From NCBI GenBank assembly GCA_003552585.1, contig PUNK01000044.1, forward strand, positions 1 through 35,791: 35,791 bases of DNA, written 5' to 3'. The notes beneath the pieces are model-generated. The model made no database searches, was not told where the DNA came from, and worked only from the letters and a program-made list of their open reading frames with translations. Origin of the DNA: Thermoplasmata archaeon (GTDB taxonomy: Archaea; Thermoplasmatota; Thermoplasmata; Halarchaeoplasmatales; Halarchaeoplasmataceae). This document shows, piece by piece, positions 9,417 through 18,003 of this stretch. The position numbers were made by a program, and so were the translations under genes. How positions within the stretch are numbered: position 1 is the first letter of the stretch; every line of letters begins with the position of its first letter.

Positions 9417-12299
9417 TCAATCGAATCTGAGAGCCTCAGCAGGTGAAACTTTGCTCGCTTTTTGTGCACTTGGTATGGCAGTCAAAAACATTGATACATA
9501 GGCGAGGATACCAATGAGAACGATAGAATTCCAAGCTATAGAAAATTCCCAACCCATAGGCCTAAGACCGTCATACCATAGAAGCCAACCTATAGCTATA
9601 CCCAACAATGAACCTAAAACTATACCACAAAGAGTTATGAAAGAATTTTCTATCAAGAAAGTGTAACGTATCATCTTCCTTTTGAACCCGATCGCTCTCA
9701 TCATCCCGATCTCCAAACGTCTCTCATGTACAGATCTTAAACTTATTACACCTAAACCAGCGATCCCTACTACAAGACCTAGAGCCATATATCCACTGAA
9801 GAGATCAAAAAACATGTAGGTTGCACTCAAGGCCTCTCTTAGCAGAGTACCTAATACGATGGTTTGAAATCCGTATTGAATTAATTCTCTATTCATCTCT
9901 CTTGCTATTTTATCTGGATCAACCTCGTCAATCGTGTTGAAGAAAAATAAAGAATTAGTAGATATATCGAATTGATCCTCCATAGTTTCCTTTGACATGA
10001 AATAACCACTGATCAAACTTTGATTCATCAACCCTATCACCTGCTTTTCTGTTGGATTACCGTCTTTATCGATGAAAGTTATCATTGTGCCTAACTCTGC
10101 TCCCTCCTCGACAGGTGGACCAAATTGATTTACTGGGGCATTTGTGATCACCACAGAAGGGTCGGTAAGGACTGCTTCCCACACGTTTTCCTTAGAACCG
10201 TATTCATCAAGGAAATCTACCATGCCAAATGTGTTGTTATTGACAAAATTCCTATCGATACCTATAACAGTCTTTCTATCCAAAGGATCGGTCATAGACG
10301 AAGATACTGAGCCCCGGTAAGCAGAGTCTATGTGGTTGAAATCATCAATATCTAGATTCTCGCTCTCCCTGATAATCCTTTCCATGTTGTCGATGGGCCT
10401 TTCCACATTACTCATACCTATTATATCATATCCTCCTGACTGTTCCTCGATCATGAGTTCTACGTTGGTATCAAACATACCCACGATCATCCCCATAACT
10501 GTGATAGAAAATATTATCAGTGCAAAAATAAACATGGTCATGCCGGTCCTGAATTTTTCTTTTAAAGGATGAGATGCTGCCGTGAGCATAACCGCCTTAA
10601 ATCCTTTTTCAGACCTGCACATCTTTTCCATCCCCCTAGTGATAATGGACCCGTTAAGCATTATGATCAATACACCGGCAGTTACCAGGAATACACCTGA
10701 TAAGATAAACATCTCAAGTTCAGCAGTATAATCATCGAAGAAGTCTATGGTCTCCAATGGCACGAGCCACCATATCAGTAAAAACACTCCCACACCAGTA
10801 TATGCTATCCTGTCACCGACCCAGCGTCTTGTTATAGTTCCTATACCAACTATTATCAAGGAGATCCCTGTTACAGGAAGCCAAAGTTGTTCTACATTCG
10901 TTCCGATGAGCAGCATCAAAAGACCTACAAACAATCCAGCTATTGCCAAATAGAACAACTTGCTACTTTTTTTAGATACGGGGGGCTCTGGTATATCTCT
11001 CAGAGCTCTGACTATATTCAATTTAGATATCCGAGTGACAGAAAAAAATATCGTACCCATAGTTAGCAAAAAACCAAAACCGAATGCTAGGATCATGCTC
11101 TCCTGGGTCACTAAAAAGTATTCTAGTAAGGATACGTCTCCACCAAATGTAGCAAATATATCCTCCAATATATAAAAAATTACGTAAGTGATACCTGCTC
11201 CTACAAATATACCTACGAAAGAAGCTGCTGCAGCATATATCATCCCCTCATAAGAAAAAACCCTCCGCAATTGACTTCTTTTCATGCCGATTGCCCTGCT
11301 CATCCCCATCTCTGATTTCCTCTCCTCCCCCAGCATAACGAATATGTTAATAGCTAGTACGATACCTGCGATTATAGAAAAAGTTCCAAATATGAAAAAA
11401 ATATCAGTGAATTGGGACATGTTTTCTTTAAAATCTTGGATGACCTGATTTTTATTCCCCCTTGCTTCAAGTACATCGTAATCGGGATCCTCTTGAAGAA
11501 TTTTCTGAACATCATCAAATATCTGATCACTATACTCTACACCTCCAGCCACCCCCCCCATCGACGTTATCCTTATGTAGTTTATTTCATCAGGGACACC
11601 AAAAATCTCCTGAGCATCTGATAACGACATGATAACTTTATTAGGTCCGGGGAAAGCACCCCTTCCTTTACTATCTATCACCTCATTTATCGTAAAAAAT
11701 GACCTATCATCTGACCTCGGTGGAAAAAGAACTAAAATATCACCCTTCTCAGCCTCTAACTCATCAGCCAAACGTGTGTCTATAAATATTTCTCCCTCCT
11801 CCAGTTCTGGATGAAAACTCCTTCCACCCTTATAAAAAGAACCAAAACCTTCTCCTTCATCGAAATCCATCCCGATGACTCTAGTGTTTGGTTGTGATAA
11901 CTTCGTTTCAGGATTAAAAACGGGCAAAGAACCGTGAACTTCACCACTAACACCAGCTACGTTGTCAACTGATAAAATATCCTTTTGAAGCTCCTGATAA
12001 GTGCTGTATGGAAGAGATATCAGTCTTCCCTCTACAGTCCTGTTGAATACAGTAACATCTGTATCCTGCCATTCTTTGTATATCTCCCCTTCAACCATGT
12101 TATCCATCGTATCTCCTACACTAAAGGATGAAGATATTATGGCCGTAGCGATCATCAATCCAAGGATAACGATAACCGTGTTCATCTTTCTGCGTGATAT
12201 ATTCCTGCATCCTATCTTGAATAATACTTTATATCTGAAAGCATCAAATAGGACTAAGGCAACCACCACACCTATGATCGCTAGAAGGGGCAATATCAT
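9417..12299 (-). CDS. ABC transporter permease, double FtsX/MacB type
   Basis: This 960-residue membrane protein is the permease of an ABC system with the ATPase gene just upstream. Residues 1-24 and 42-62 are hydrophobic. An extracytoplasmic MacB-PCD-like domain spans about 62-295, then three FtsX helices follow (about 297-420). Four more helices lie at about 450-545. A second half repeats the plan: helix near 590, extracytoplasmic domain, and three FtsX helices at about 830-955. The sequence (R)SEMGMSRAIGMKRSQLRR in half one and RLEIGMMRAIGFKRKMIR in half two are the paired FtsX coupling motifs. This layout fits export or extrusion of lipoproteins, lipids or peptides, but the substrate is unknown. 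The ATG has a GGAGG site 9 bases upstream, and the gene starts 5 bases after the ATPase stop. Confidence 0.9.
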   Translation of the reverse strand: MILPLLAIIGVVVALVLFDAFRYKVLFKIGCRNISRRKMNTVIVILGLMIATAIISSSFSVGDTMDNMVEGEIYKEWQDTDVTVFNRTVEGRLISLPYSTYQELQKDILSVDNVAGVSGEVHGSLPVFNPETKLSQPNTRVIGMDFDEGEGFGSFYKGGRSFHPELEEGEIFIDTRLADELEAEKGDILVLFPPRSDDRSFFTINEVIDSKGRGAFPGPNKVIMSLSDAQEIFGVPDEINYIRITSMGGVAGGVEYSDQIFDDVQKILQEDPDYDVLEARGNKNQVIQDFKENMSQFTDIFFIFGTFSIIAGIVLAINIFVMLGEERKSEMGMSRAIGMKRSQLRRVFSYEGMIYAAAASFVGIFVGAGITYVIFYILEDIFATFGGDVSLLEYFLVTQESMILAFGFGFLLTMGTIFFSVTRISKLNIVRALRDIPEPPVSKKSSKLFYLAIAGLFVGLLMLLIGTNVEQLWLPVTGISLIIVGIGTITRRWVGDRIAYTGVGVFLLIWWLVPLETIDFFDDYTAELEMFILSGVFLVTAGVLIIMLNGSIITRGMEKMCRSEKGFKAVMLTAASHPLKEKFRTGMTMFIFALIIFSITVMGMIVGMFDTNVELMIEEQSGGYDIIGMSNVERPIDNMERIIRESENLDIDDFNHIDSAYRGSVSSSMTDPLDRKTVIGIDRNFVNNNTFGMVDFLDEYGSKENVWEAVLTDPSVVITNAPVNQFGPPVEEGAELGTMITFIDKDGNPTEKQVIGLMNQSLISGYFMSKETMEDQFDISTNSLFFFNTIDEVDPDKIAREMNRELIQYGFQTIVLGTLLREALSATYMFFDLFSGYMALGLVVGIAGLGVISLRSVHERRLEIGMMRAIGFKRKMIRYTFLIENSFITLCGIVLGSLLGIAIGWLLWYDGLRPMGWEFSIAWNSIVLIGILAYVSMFLTAIPSAQKASKVSPAEALRFD

Positions 12300-12304
12300 C
12301 TCTT

Positions 12305-12991
12305 TTATACCTCCCTAACCTCGTCGCATTGGATAACACCGTTCTCCATATGGAGTATCCTTTCCGCCCTATCCGCTACTCTGTTTTCGTGGGTCACTAA
12401 CACCATCGTGTGTCCGTTTTGATTGTTTAATTCACAAAGTATATCCATTATATTGTCAGAAGTTTTGGTGTCAAGGTCACCCGTAGGCTCATCTGCCCAT
12501 ATTATAGCAGGCTCGTTCACTATCGCTCTTGCGATGGTCACCCGCTGTCTTTCACCTCCAGAAAGGGCCGAAGGTCTGTGGTTGTATCTATGACTGAGAC
12601 CCACCATATCAAGTGCGTTTTTCGCCCTCTCCCTTGCACCCTTGGATTTACCCGCAAGGAGTAGAGGTAGTTCGACGTTTTCAACCGCAGTAAGCACTGG
12701 AAGAAGATTGTAAAATTGAAAAACAAACCCCATGTTAAGAGCTCTCATCTCAGTTTTTTTATTGTCAGAAAGAGCACTCAGATCCTTTCCATTTAACCAG
12801 ACCTTGCCTTTAGTGATATCATCCAGACCGGATAGACAGTTAAGAAGGGTGGTTTTGCCACAGCCCGATGGTCCCATTATTGCGACCATCTCCCCTTTCT
12901 TTATCGAAAGGTCAACTCCTCTTAGAGCATGAACTCGAACCTCCCCTTCATAGTATTTATGTAAATTTTTTGATTTGATCATCAGTTGCAT
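12305..12991 (-). CDS. ABC transporter ATP-binding protein, LolD/MacB type
   Basis: This 228-residue ATPase powers the FtsX-type permease encoded directly downstream. It shows Walker [10 protein letters not shown] near residue 39, Q-loop FQFYNLLP, signature [14 protein letters not shown], Walker [14 protein letters not shown] and the switch His in VLVTHE. This matches the LolD/MacB/FtsE family closely. A GTG three bases upstream (12994) is also possible, but the ATG at 12991 has a GGAG site 8 bases away. A TATA-like gattaaatac on the minus strand near 13043 would give a leader of about 25 bases. Confidence 0.95.
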   Translation of the reverse strand: MQLMIKSKNLHKYYEGEVRVHALRGVDLSIKKGEMVAIMGPSGCGKTTLLNCLSGLDDITKGKVWLNGKDLSALSDNKKTEMRALNMGFVFQFYNLLPVLTAVENVELPLLLAGKSKGARERAKNALDMVGLSHRYNHRPSALSGGERQRVTIARAIVNEPAIIWADEPTGDLDTKTSDNIMDILCELNNQNGHTMVLVTHENRVADRAERILHMENGVIQCDEVREV

Positions 12992-13036
12992 CACATCATC
13001 TCCACAAATGAAGGTGAAAAGTCAGAGGTAATTTGA

Positions 13037-13050
13037 GTATTTAATCTTAT
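13037..13050 (-). promoter_or_regulatory. TATA-like box of the ABC operon
   Basis: On the minus strand the sequence AAGATTAAATACTC lies about 52 bases before the ATPase ATG. It is the best TATA-like element in the gap after the phosphatase gene. The predicted leader carries the GGAG ribosome site. Confidence 0.35.
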
Positions 13051-13121
13051 GGGAATCGGGGCTTTATTCAGTTATTTTGCAGGTCTAAAGCAAGAATTCT
13101 GCAGGGGCAAAGCTCCTCCAC

Positions 13122-13955
13122 TCATAGCGATTTTTTGGAAATATCTACTAGCTCCACTCTCCCCTCGGAAACTCTTCCATATTTTCCATATTTATTCCCA
13201 CAGTAATTCGGAACAGAAAAAAGAGACAACACCATCTCATCGAAAAAGTACCTGTAACCTTCTAGGAAGCATTGATGGCCTCTGATCATCTGAGTCAGCT
13301 CATTGTACTTCAAAAATCTTCTTACAGCCTCCCTTCCATACACCTTGTATCCTCCTCGGTAATAGTTTATGCCAAACTCGTGAATATCCTCGCTAGGATC
13401 GTTCCATAAAATCTCATCATATCTTTCATCTTCTTTGTCAAAGAGTTCGATCTCCTGCGCCTCTTTTATCCCTTCAGGGATCCCTCCATGAGCCAAATAA
13501 AAATCATCCACCACCCCGGCCACGGGTAATCTGTCATATATGGAAGCTATCTCATCATACAACTTCTTTGAGTACCTGGATCTAACCACGTCGTAGAATC
13601 CATATGATCTATTGATATTAACGGTTTCATGATTACCTCTTAGGAGTACAACTTCATCGGGGTTCTCTCTTTTCAATGATAATAAATATGTCAGGTTTTC
13701 AAGCTGTTTTTCACCCCTATCTACATAGTCCCCAAGGAATACAATCGGTGTATCATTTTCAACGGACTTTTCCACCACGAACTTGGAAACTTCCAGCTCT
13801 CCGTGTATATCACCTACAACCATGAATTCTTTCCAATCCTTCCTGACCATATTATCGCCAGAAAAGCAGCTCTCAACACTACTTAAAAAGTTAAAGTACT
13901 CAGATTCAGAAAGGTTTTGTTTTCCTTCGCGAAGCAGTTTATCGATCAACCTCAT
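13122..13955 (-). CDS. PPP-family serine/threonine protein phosphatase
   Basis: This 277-residue enzyme has all metal-binding motifs of PP1/PP2A-type phosphatases: GDIHGE near residue 48, GDYVDRG near 75, RGNHE near 105, HGG near 156, and a later RGHQ. The C-terminal SVPNYCG is one residue from the eukaryotic SAPNYCG loop. It should remove phosphate from Ser/Thr in proteins using two metal ions. Its ATG overlaps the stop of the formiminotransferase-cyclodeaminase gene (ATGA), so the two are probably translated together. Residues 1-45 before the first motif are helical and of unknown use. The target is not known. Confidence 0.92.
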   Translation of the reverse strand: MRLIDKLLREGKQNLSESEYFNFLSSVESCFSGDNMVRKDWKEFMVVGDIHGELEVSKFVVEKSVENDTPIVFLGDYVDRGEKQLENLTYLLSLKRENPDEVVLLRGNHETVNINRSYGFYDVVRSRYSKKLYDEIASIYDRLPVAGVVDDFYLAHGGIPEGIKEAQEIELFDKEDERYDEILWNDPSEDIHEFGINYYRGGYKVYGREAVRRFLKYNELTQMIRGHQCFLEGYRYFFDEMVLSLFSVPNYCGNKYGKYGRVSEGRVELVDISKKSL

Positions 13956-15796
13956 CTATTTACTTCTAATCTTCCCTCTGCTATTTCAATCACACGGTCT
14001 AAACTCTCTTTATACTCCGTTTTTAGATCTTGGGCCTTCGCAAGCATCTCTTCCACATACTCCTCGTCATCAATGTCTCCCAGATTGATCTTGACGTTGG
14101 CTATCCCTCCTATTATGCCGGAATAAGCCATCTGAGAAGCGACAAGGGCATCACTCACCGCCGCTTTTTTACCGTGCTCTGCAGCTTTCTCGGCCAGTTC
14201 GATAACTGCTGCCGACTTAACAGCCGTTCCCATGGGCACTTCCACAGCATGTTTGAGCCCTTCTTCCATAGCCTCCTTTCTCTTCTCTCTCTCAGTTTTT
14301 GTGGATCTAGGTAAACGTTTTGCTTCCATGTACCTATCGAAGGCCTTGGTATCATCGTCGACGGCCTTCAGCAGTTCATCTTTAAGTCGCTGGGCTTCAT
14401 CGGCAACAGGCATCAATACCTTATCGACCTCGAAAGTTCCCCTTCCACCGGTGCTCAGGTTGCAAACCATCGAAGTGAGGGCGGCACCTATGGCTCCCGA
14501 AAGAGCCGCTATGCTTCCTCCACCAGGTGTTGAGGAATCTCTTGATACCTCGTGAACGAAGCCATCGACCTTCATATTGACTAAAGCATCTTCTTCGGTT
14601 ACCGGGCCGCCGATGAGCTTCTCATCAAGGTCGAAATCTGACACATCTCTCAGTCCGAGAGACTGTATCGCTGTTTCGATCATATCTTGTTCAGGGATAC
14701 CTGTCGGGAGGTTCATCTTCTTTAGATAATATTCACCACTCTTCAACAGCGCTTCATAGGGTGCGAGCCCAACTATCTCGCTTCCAGTAACCCTCGCCCC
14801 CATGTTTCTTGCCCTATCCCTGGCAAATTCATAGACGTCGTGGAGGTTTGTTTCTTTAAAGTTGGTAAGGTTGATGGATATCTGTGCTCTCTGATAGTCG
14901 TCAACGTACCAACCGATAGCTTTACAATAGTCGAATCTACCTTTCTGTTTTACCGCCTTACCATCTAGATCATCAGTATCGTAATCGTATTCTTTCTCCA
15001 AGAAGTGCTTGAGGTCGTAACCGTGCTCATCCTTTGTGTGCTCTTTCACCTCTTCGAATGATCCCCCGACGAAGTCGCATTCTCCGCACGGGAACTCTTC
15101 CTCTGAGTACCTAACGATCTTCCCCTTCCAGTAATGCTGGTCAGGGCTGTTAACTCTTTTAGCCCTTCCCCTCTCTCTCATTTCTAGGGCTATGTCCCAG
15201 GCGATCTTCTTATTTTTGGTGTTCAAATTTATATTATATGCTATCAAAAACTCTCTAGCTCCGATAACCGTAGCACCTGTTTTCCTTACCCTCTCATTCC
15301 ACTCTGCAGGACCATAATCGGGTTTCCATGACGGATCGACAAGCTTGTCCTCTAAACATTCGTACTGCCCGCTTCTCACTGAAGCTAGATTTCTGCGTTT
15401 ATCTTCTGTGGCGGCTTCTTCGTAGAGATATACGGGGATACCCAGTTCGCTTCCCACTCTCTCTCCGAGCTCGTGTGCCAGCGCTACACAGTCGTCCATG
15501 GTCACTCCCTTGACTGGAACAAAGGGGCAAACATCTGTGGCACCCATGCGGGGATGACTACCCTCATGTTTACTCATATCGATCAATTCCGAGGCCTTTT
15601 TGATCGCTTTAAAAGCAGCGTCCACTACCCCTTCAGGTGTTCCGACGAAAGTGACCACCGTACGGTTGGTATCAGCACCCATGTCTACGTCCTTGAGCTC
15701 AACGTTTTCTACGGATTCTATCTCGTTCGTAATCTCATCTATCACTACTTCGTCCTTCCCTTCAGAGAAGTTCGGCACACATTCAACGAGCTTCAT
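13952..15796 (-). CDS. Fused glutamate formiminotransferase / formimino-THF cyclodeaminase
   Basis: This 614-residue protein joins two folate enzymes. The transferase (about 1-400) moves the formimino group from formiminoglutamate to tetrahydrofolate; HEGSHPRMGATDVCPF carries the expected catalytic His at residue 81. The cyclodeaminase (about 415-614) releases ammonia to give methenyl-THF; it begins with STPGGGSIAALSGAIGAAL. It completes histidine breakdown together with hutU. Compared with the family, about 70 extra residues sit between ALEMRERGR (near 210) and KAIGWYVDDYQRAQ (near 292). They contain CGEC near 237-240 and H253/H258, a spacing like a C2H2 zinc finger. The ATG has an AGGTG site 7 bases upstream. 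The gene follows the AOR-MoaD pair and overlaps the phosphatase gene by four bases. Confidence 0.93.
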   Translation of the reverse strand: MKLVECVPNFSEGKDEVVIDEITNEIESVENVELKDVDMGADTNRTVVTFVGTPEGVVDAAFKAIKKASELIDMSKHEGSHPRMGATDVCPFVPVKGVTMDDCVALAHELGERVGSELGIPVYLYEEAATEDKRRNLASVRSGQYECLEDKLVDPSWKPDYGPAEWNERVRKTGATVIGAREFLIAYNINLNTKNKKIAWDIALEMRERGRAKRVNSPDQHYWKGKIVRYSEEEFPCGECDFVGGSFEEVKEHTKDEHGYDLKHFLEKEYDYDTDDLDGKAVKQKGRFDYCKAIGWYVDDYQRAQISINLTNFKETNLHDVYEFARDRARNMGARVTGSEIVGLAPYEALLKSGEYYLKKMNLPTGIPEQDMIETAIQSLGLRDVSDFDLDEKLIGGPVTEEDALVNMKVDGFVHEVSRDSSTPGGGSIAALSGAIGAALTSMVCNLSTGGRGTFEVDKVLMPVADEAQRLKDELLKAVDDDTKAFDRYMEAKRLPRSTKTEREKRKEAMEEGLKHAVEVPMGTAVKSAAVIELAEKAAEHGKKAAVSDALVASQMAYSGIIGGIANVKINLGDIDDEEYVEEMLAKAQDLKTEYKESLDRVIEIAEGRLEVNR

Positions 15797-15865
15797 ATAG
15801 TTACACCTCTACACCCCTATCTTTTCTTCTTAATAAAGATTTTTGAATCAGGAAAACACTCCTTC

Positions 15866-16141
15866 TCATCCGCCGGCGATCAAAGGAAATACAGCGACCT
15901 TCTTCGTTTTATCGATTTTAGTATGAAGGCCTTCCAAAAAATCTATGTTTCTGCCGTCGACCATTATCTTCACAGTATCTTTGAGTTCACCTTTTTCATC
16001 AAGCATCTCATCTCCAAGCTCAGGATGTTTTTCGATCAGGATCTCTACCATGGAACCAACATCTTCTGCCTCGACTTGCACGGACTTCGAACCGGCCGCT
16101 TCTCGTAGGTTTGCAAAGAACCTAACCGTTACACCTGTCAT
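15866..16141 (-). CDS. MoaD/ThiS-family ubiquitin-fold protein beside AOR
   Basis: This 91-residue protein has the MoaD beta-grasp pattern: VTVRFFANLREAAGSKS at the start and a Gly-Gly end (FPLIAGG). In this family the terminal Gly is adenylated and thiocarboxylated to donate sulfur for molybdopterin. Its gene lies 46 bases after the aldehyde ferredoxin oxidoreductase gene in the same direction, a common pairing that suggests supply of the tungsten/molybdenum pterin cofactor. The ATG has an AAGGTG site 7 bases upstream. A protein-modifying (SAMP-like) role is also possible. Confidence 0.9.
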   Translation of the reverse strand: MTGVTVRFFANLREAAGSKSVQVEAEDVGSMVEILIEKHPELGDEMLDEKGELKDTVKIMVDGRNIDFLEGLHTKIDKTKKVAVFPLIAGG

Positions 16142-16187
16142 ATTCTCACACCTTAAATAAAGTAAAGAGAAAGGTGTTCAGAGAAGT

Positions 16188-17924
16188 TCAGTCTTCATGT
16201 ATCATGTCGAGCTCTTCGTCAGAAACATCGTAAACTTCGTTATGTGGTGGAAGAGGCTCTTCCCGCATGAACTCCGGCAATCTGTCATCCTTGTCAGTGA
16301 ACCCTGCTTCTTTATTGAACTTTCGTTCGATAGCCAGTACTTGCTTTCCCATCTTTTCCATATCCTCAACGGTGAACTCTTCCCCTATAACTCCTCCGAT
16401 GGTTTCAGCCATACCCTCCATCGTCTCCGGATCGTCGAGTGTAGCAAAAGTAGTGAATAGACAATATCCTGAACTATCTATGAACCCTGCATGTATCTGG
16501 AAATTTTTAGAAAGCTCAGCCTTATCAGAGGGGTCTAAAGGATCGGATTCTCCTCCAACACTCAGGATCTCAGTGGCAACGGTGTATCCAGCAGTATGGT
16601 CGGCCCCCATAGTGGTGGTTGCATAGGTGGTTCCAATACCTTTCACCGCCCTGGGATCGTATGCCGGGATAGATTGTCCCTTCACAGTAGGGACCCGATA
16701 AACGCCCAGTGCTTTGCCCACGAGATCAGCTCCATTGGCAAGAAGACGTCCAGTGTGGGTTTTCTTTCTTATCTCGTCCATCAGTTTCAAAGCTCCCTTT
16801 CCATCTCCAAATTCAAGCATACCTCCTTCCATCGCCACGGCTATTGTATTCCCCATCTCTATAGTGTCTAATCCAAGATCGTTGCATGCCCGATTGAGCT
16901 CGCCTATTATCTTCAGGTCGTATATACCACAATTTGGTCCTAGTGCCCAAACACTTTCGTACTCCAAGACACCGACAGGGTCCTTTCCTCCTTTCTTGGT
17001 CCATACCTCAGAGCACTGAATTATGCAGCCAGGACTGCATACATGAGGTCTAACACCACCGAGTTCCTTTATCATATCAGCTTTTTTCTCACCCGAAACC
17101 TTTTCAGCGTTCTCGTCACTTCCTGCGGAAAAGTTTCTATGTGGTAATCCGCCAGACTCATCAAGGATGTTTATAAGCACGTTGGTTCCGAAGGAACTTA
17201 AAGCTCCACCGGGTTTTGTTACATCGTGTTCTTTTAACCCTTTGACGAGCTTCTTTTTTCCTCGCTCGAACATCTCCTTATCCTTTATTTCCACTCCTGA
17301 TGCACCTTTCCCATCAAGGACAATGAATTTTAGACCTCTAGAGGCCATAACGGCCCCGAGACCACCTCTTCCTGCATATCTGCTCGACAGACCATCGATA
17401 TCGTTGAAACATAAGCCTGCATTGGACGCTTTCATCTCTCCGGCTATACCCGCGGAGCAGATGTCGACTTTATCACCGAATTCGTCGTGGATCTTCTCGT
17501 AGGCTTCGTACAATCCTATATTGGAGAGTTTCGAAGCATCTAAGAATTTTGCATCTTCTTGGCTTATGTGCAGCAACTTGTATCCATCTTCAGGCATCCC
17601 TTCAACGATTATAGCTTTTAGACCCAGTTTCGCCATGGTCTGTGCAAATCGGGAGCCAACGTTTGATTCCTTAATCCCTCCCGTCAACGGAGACTTTGCA
17701 CCTGCAGACATCCTTCCTGACGAAGGTGCGCTAGTTCCTGTGACGATTCCCGGGGCAAGGACAAGTTTGTTGTTTGGGCCGAGTGGATGGCAGTTCGATG
17801 GTACCTCATCCGCAACGATTGATGATGTTACGGCCCGTCCTCCCAGTTTTTGAAGGTCCTCAGGAACATCTTCGTAGGAAATCTCCCCTTTCTCTATATT
17901 AACACGCAATATCCCTTCCGCCAT
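16188..17924 (-). CDS. Aldehyde ferredoxin oxidoreductase (tungsten/molybdenum pterin family)
   Basis: This 578-residue enzyme belongs to the AOR family, which oxidises aldehydes to acids and passes electrons to ferredoxin in the cytoplasm. The N-terminal pterin-binding part shows LGGRAVTSSIVADEVP, PLGPNNKLVLAPGIVTGT and GAKSPLTGGIKESNVG. Cluster ligands appear as CSPGCIIQC near residue 300, with a late Cys in DSSGYCLFTT. The first spacing is C-x3-C-x3-C rather than the C-x2-C-x3-C I recall for characterised AOR. The substrate cannot be read from sequence; aldehydes from amino-acid fermentation are plausible given the oxoacid oxidoreductase nearby. The ATG has an AAAGGTG site 5-6 bases upstream, and a TATA-like cluster lies near 17967. 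Confidence 0.93.
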   Translation of the reverse strand: MAEGILRVNIEKGEISYEDVPEDLQKLGGRAVTSSIVADEVPSNCHPLGPNNKLVLAPGIVTGTSAPSSGRMSAGAKSPLTGGIKESNVGSRFAQTMAKLGLKAIIVEGMPEDGYKLLHISQEDAKFLDASKLSNIGLYEAYEKIHDEFGDKVDICSAGIAGEMKASNAGLCFNDIDGLSSRYAGRGGLGAVMASRGLKFIVLDGKGASGVEIKDKEMFERGKKKLVKGLKEHDVTKPGGALSSFGTNVLINILDESGGLPHRNFSAGSDENAEKVSGEKKADMIKELGGVRPHVCSPGCIIQCSEVWTKKGGKDPVGVLEYESVWALGPNCGIYDLKIIGELNRACNDLGLDTIEMGNTIAVAMEGGMLEFGDGKGALKLMDEIRKKTHTGRLLANGADLVGKALGVYRVPTVKGQSIPAYDPRAVKGIGTTYATTTMGADHTAGYTVATEILSVGGESDPLDPSDKAELSKNFQIHAGFIDSSGYCLFTTFATLDDPETMEGMAETIGGVIGEEFTVEDMEKMGKQVLAIERKFNKEAGFTDKDDRLPEFMREEPLPPHNEVYDVSDEELDMIHED

Positions 17925-17960
17925 CTTTTCACCTTTTTCAGGTTAATCATACGTTAAGAA

Positions 17961-17974
17961 AATATTAAAGATTT
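17961..17974 (-). promoter_or_regulatory. TATA-like box of the AOR-MoaD gene cluster
   Basis: The minus strand reads ATCTTTAATATTTT about 43 bases before the AOR start. A transcript from near 17942 would carry the AAAGGTG ribosome site. It is the only AT-rich box in the gap after the helicase gene. Confidence 0.4.
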
Positions 17975-18003
17975 GTGTTCCTCTAAGAGAATTAAAGCCA
18001 GGC

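Noticed and set aside
15473-16108. A 211-codon plus-strand open frame across the start of the formiminotransferase gene and the MoaD-like gene
   Set aside because: It is antisense to two conserved genes and to the ribosome site between them, and encodes no recognisable motif.
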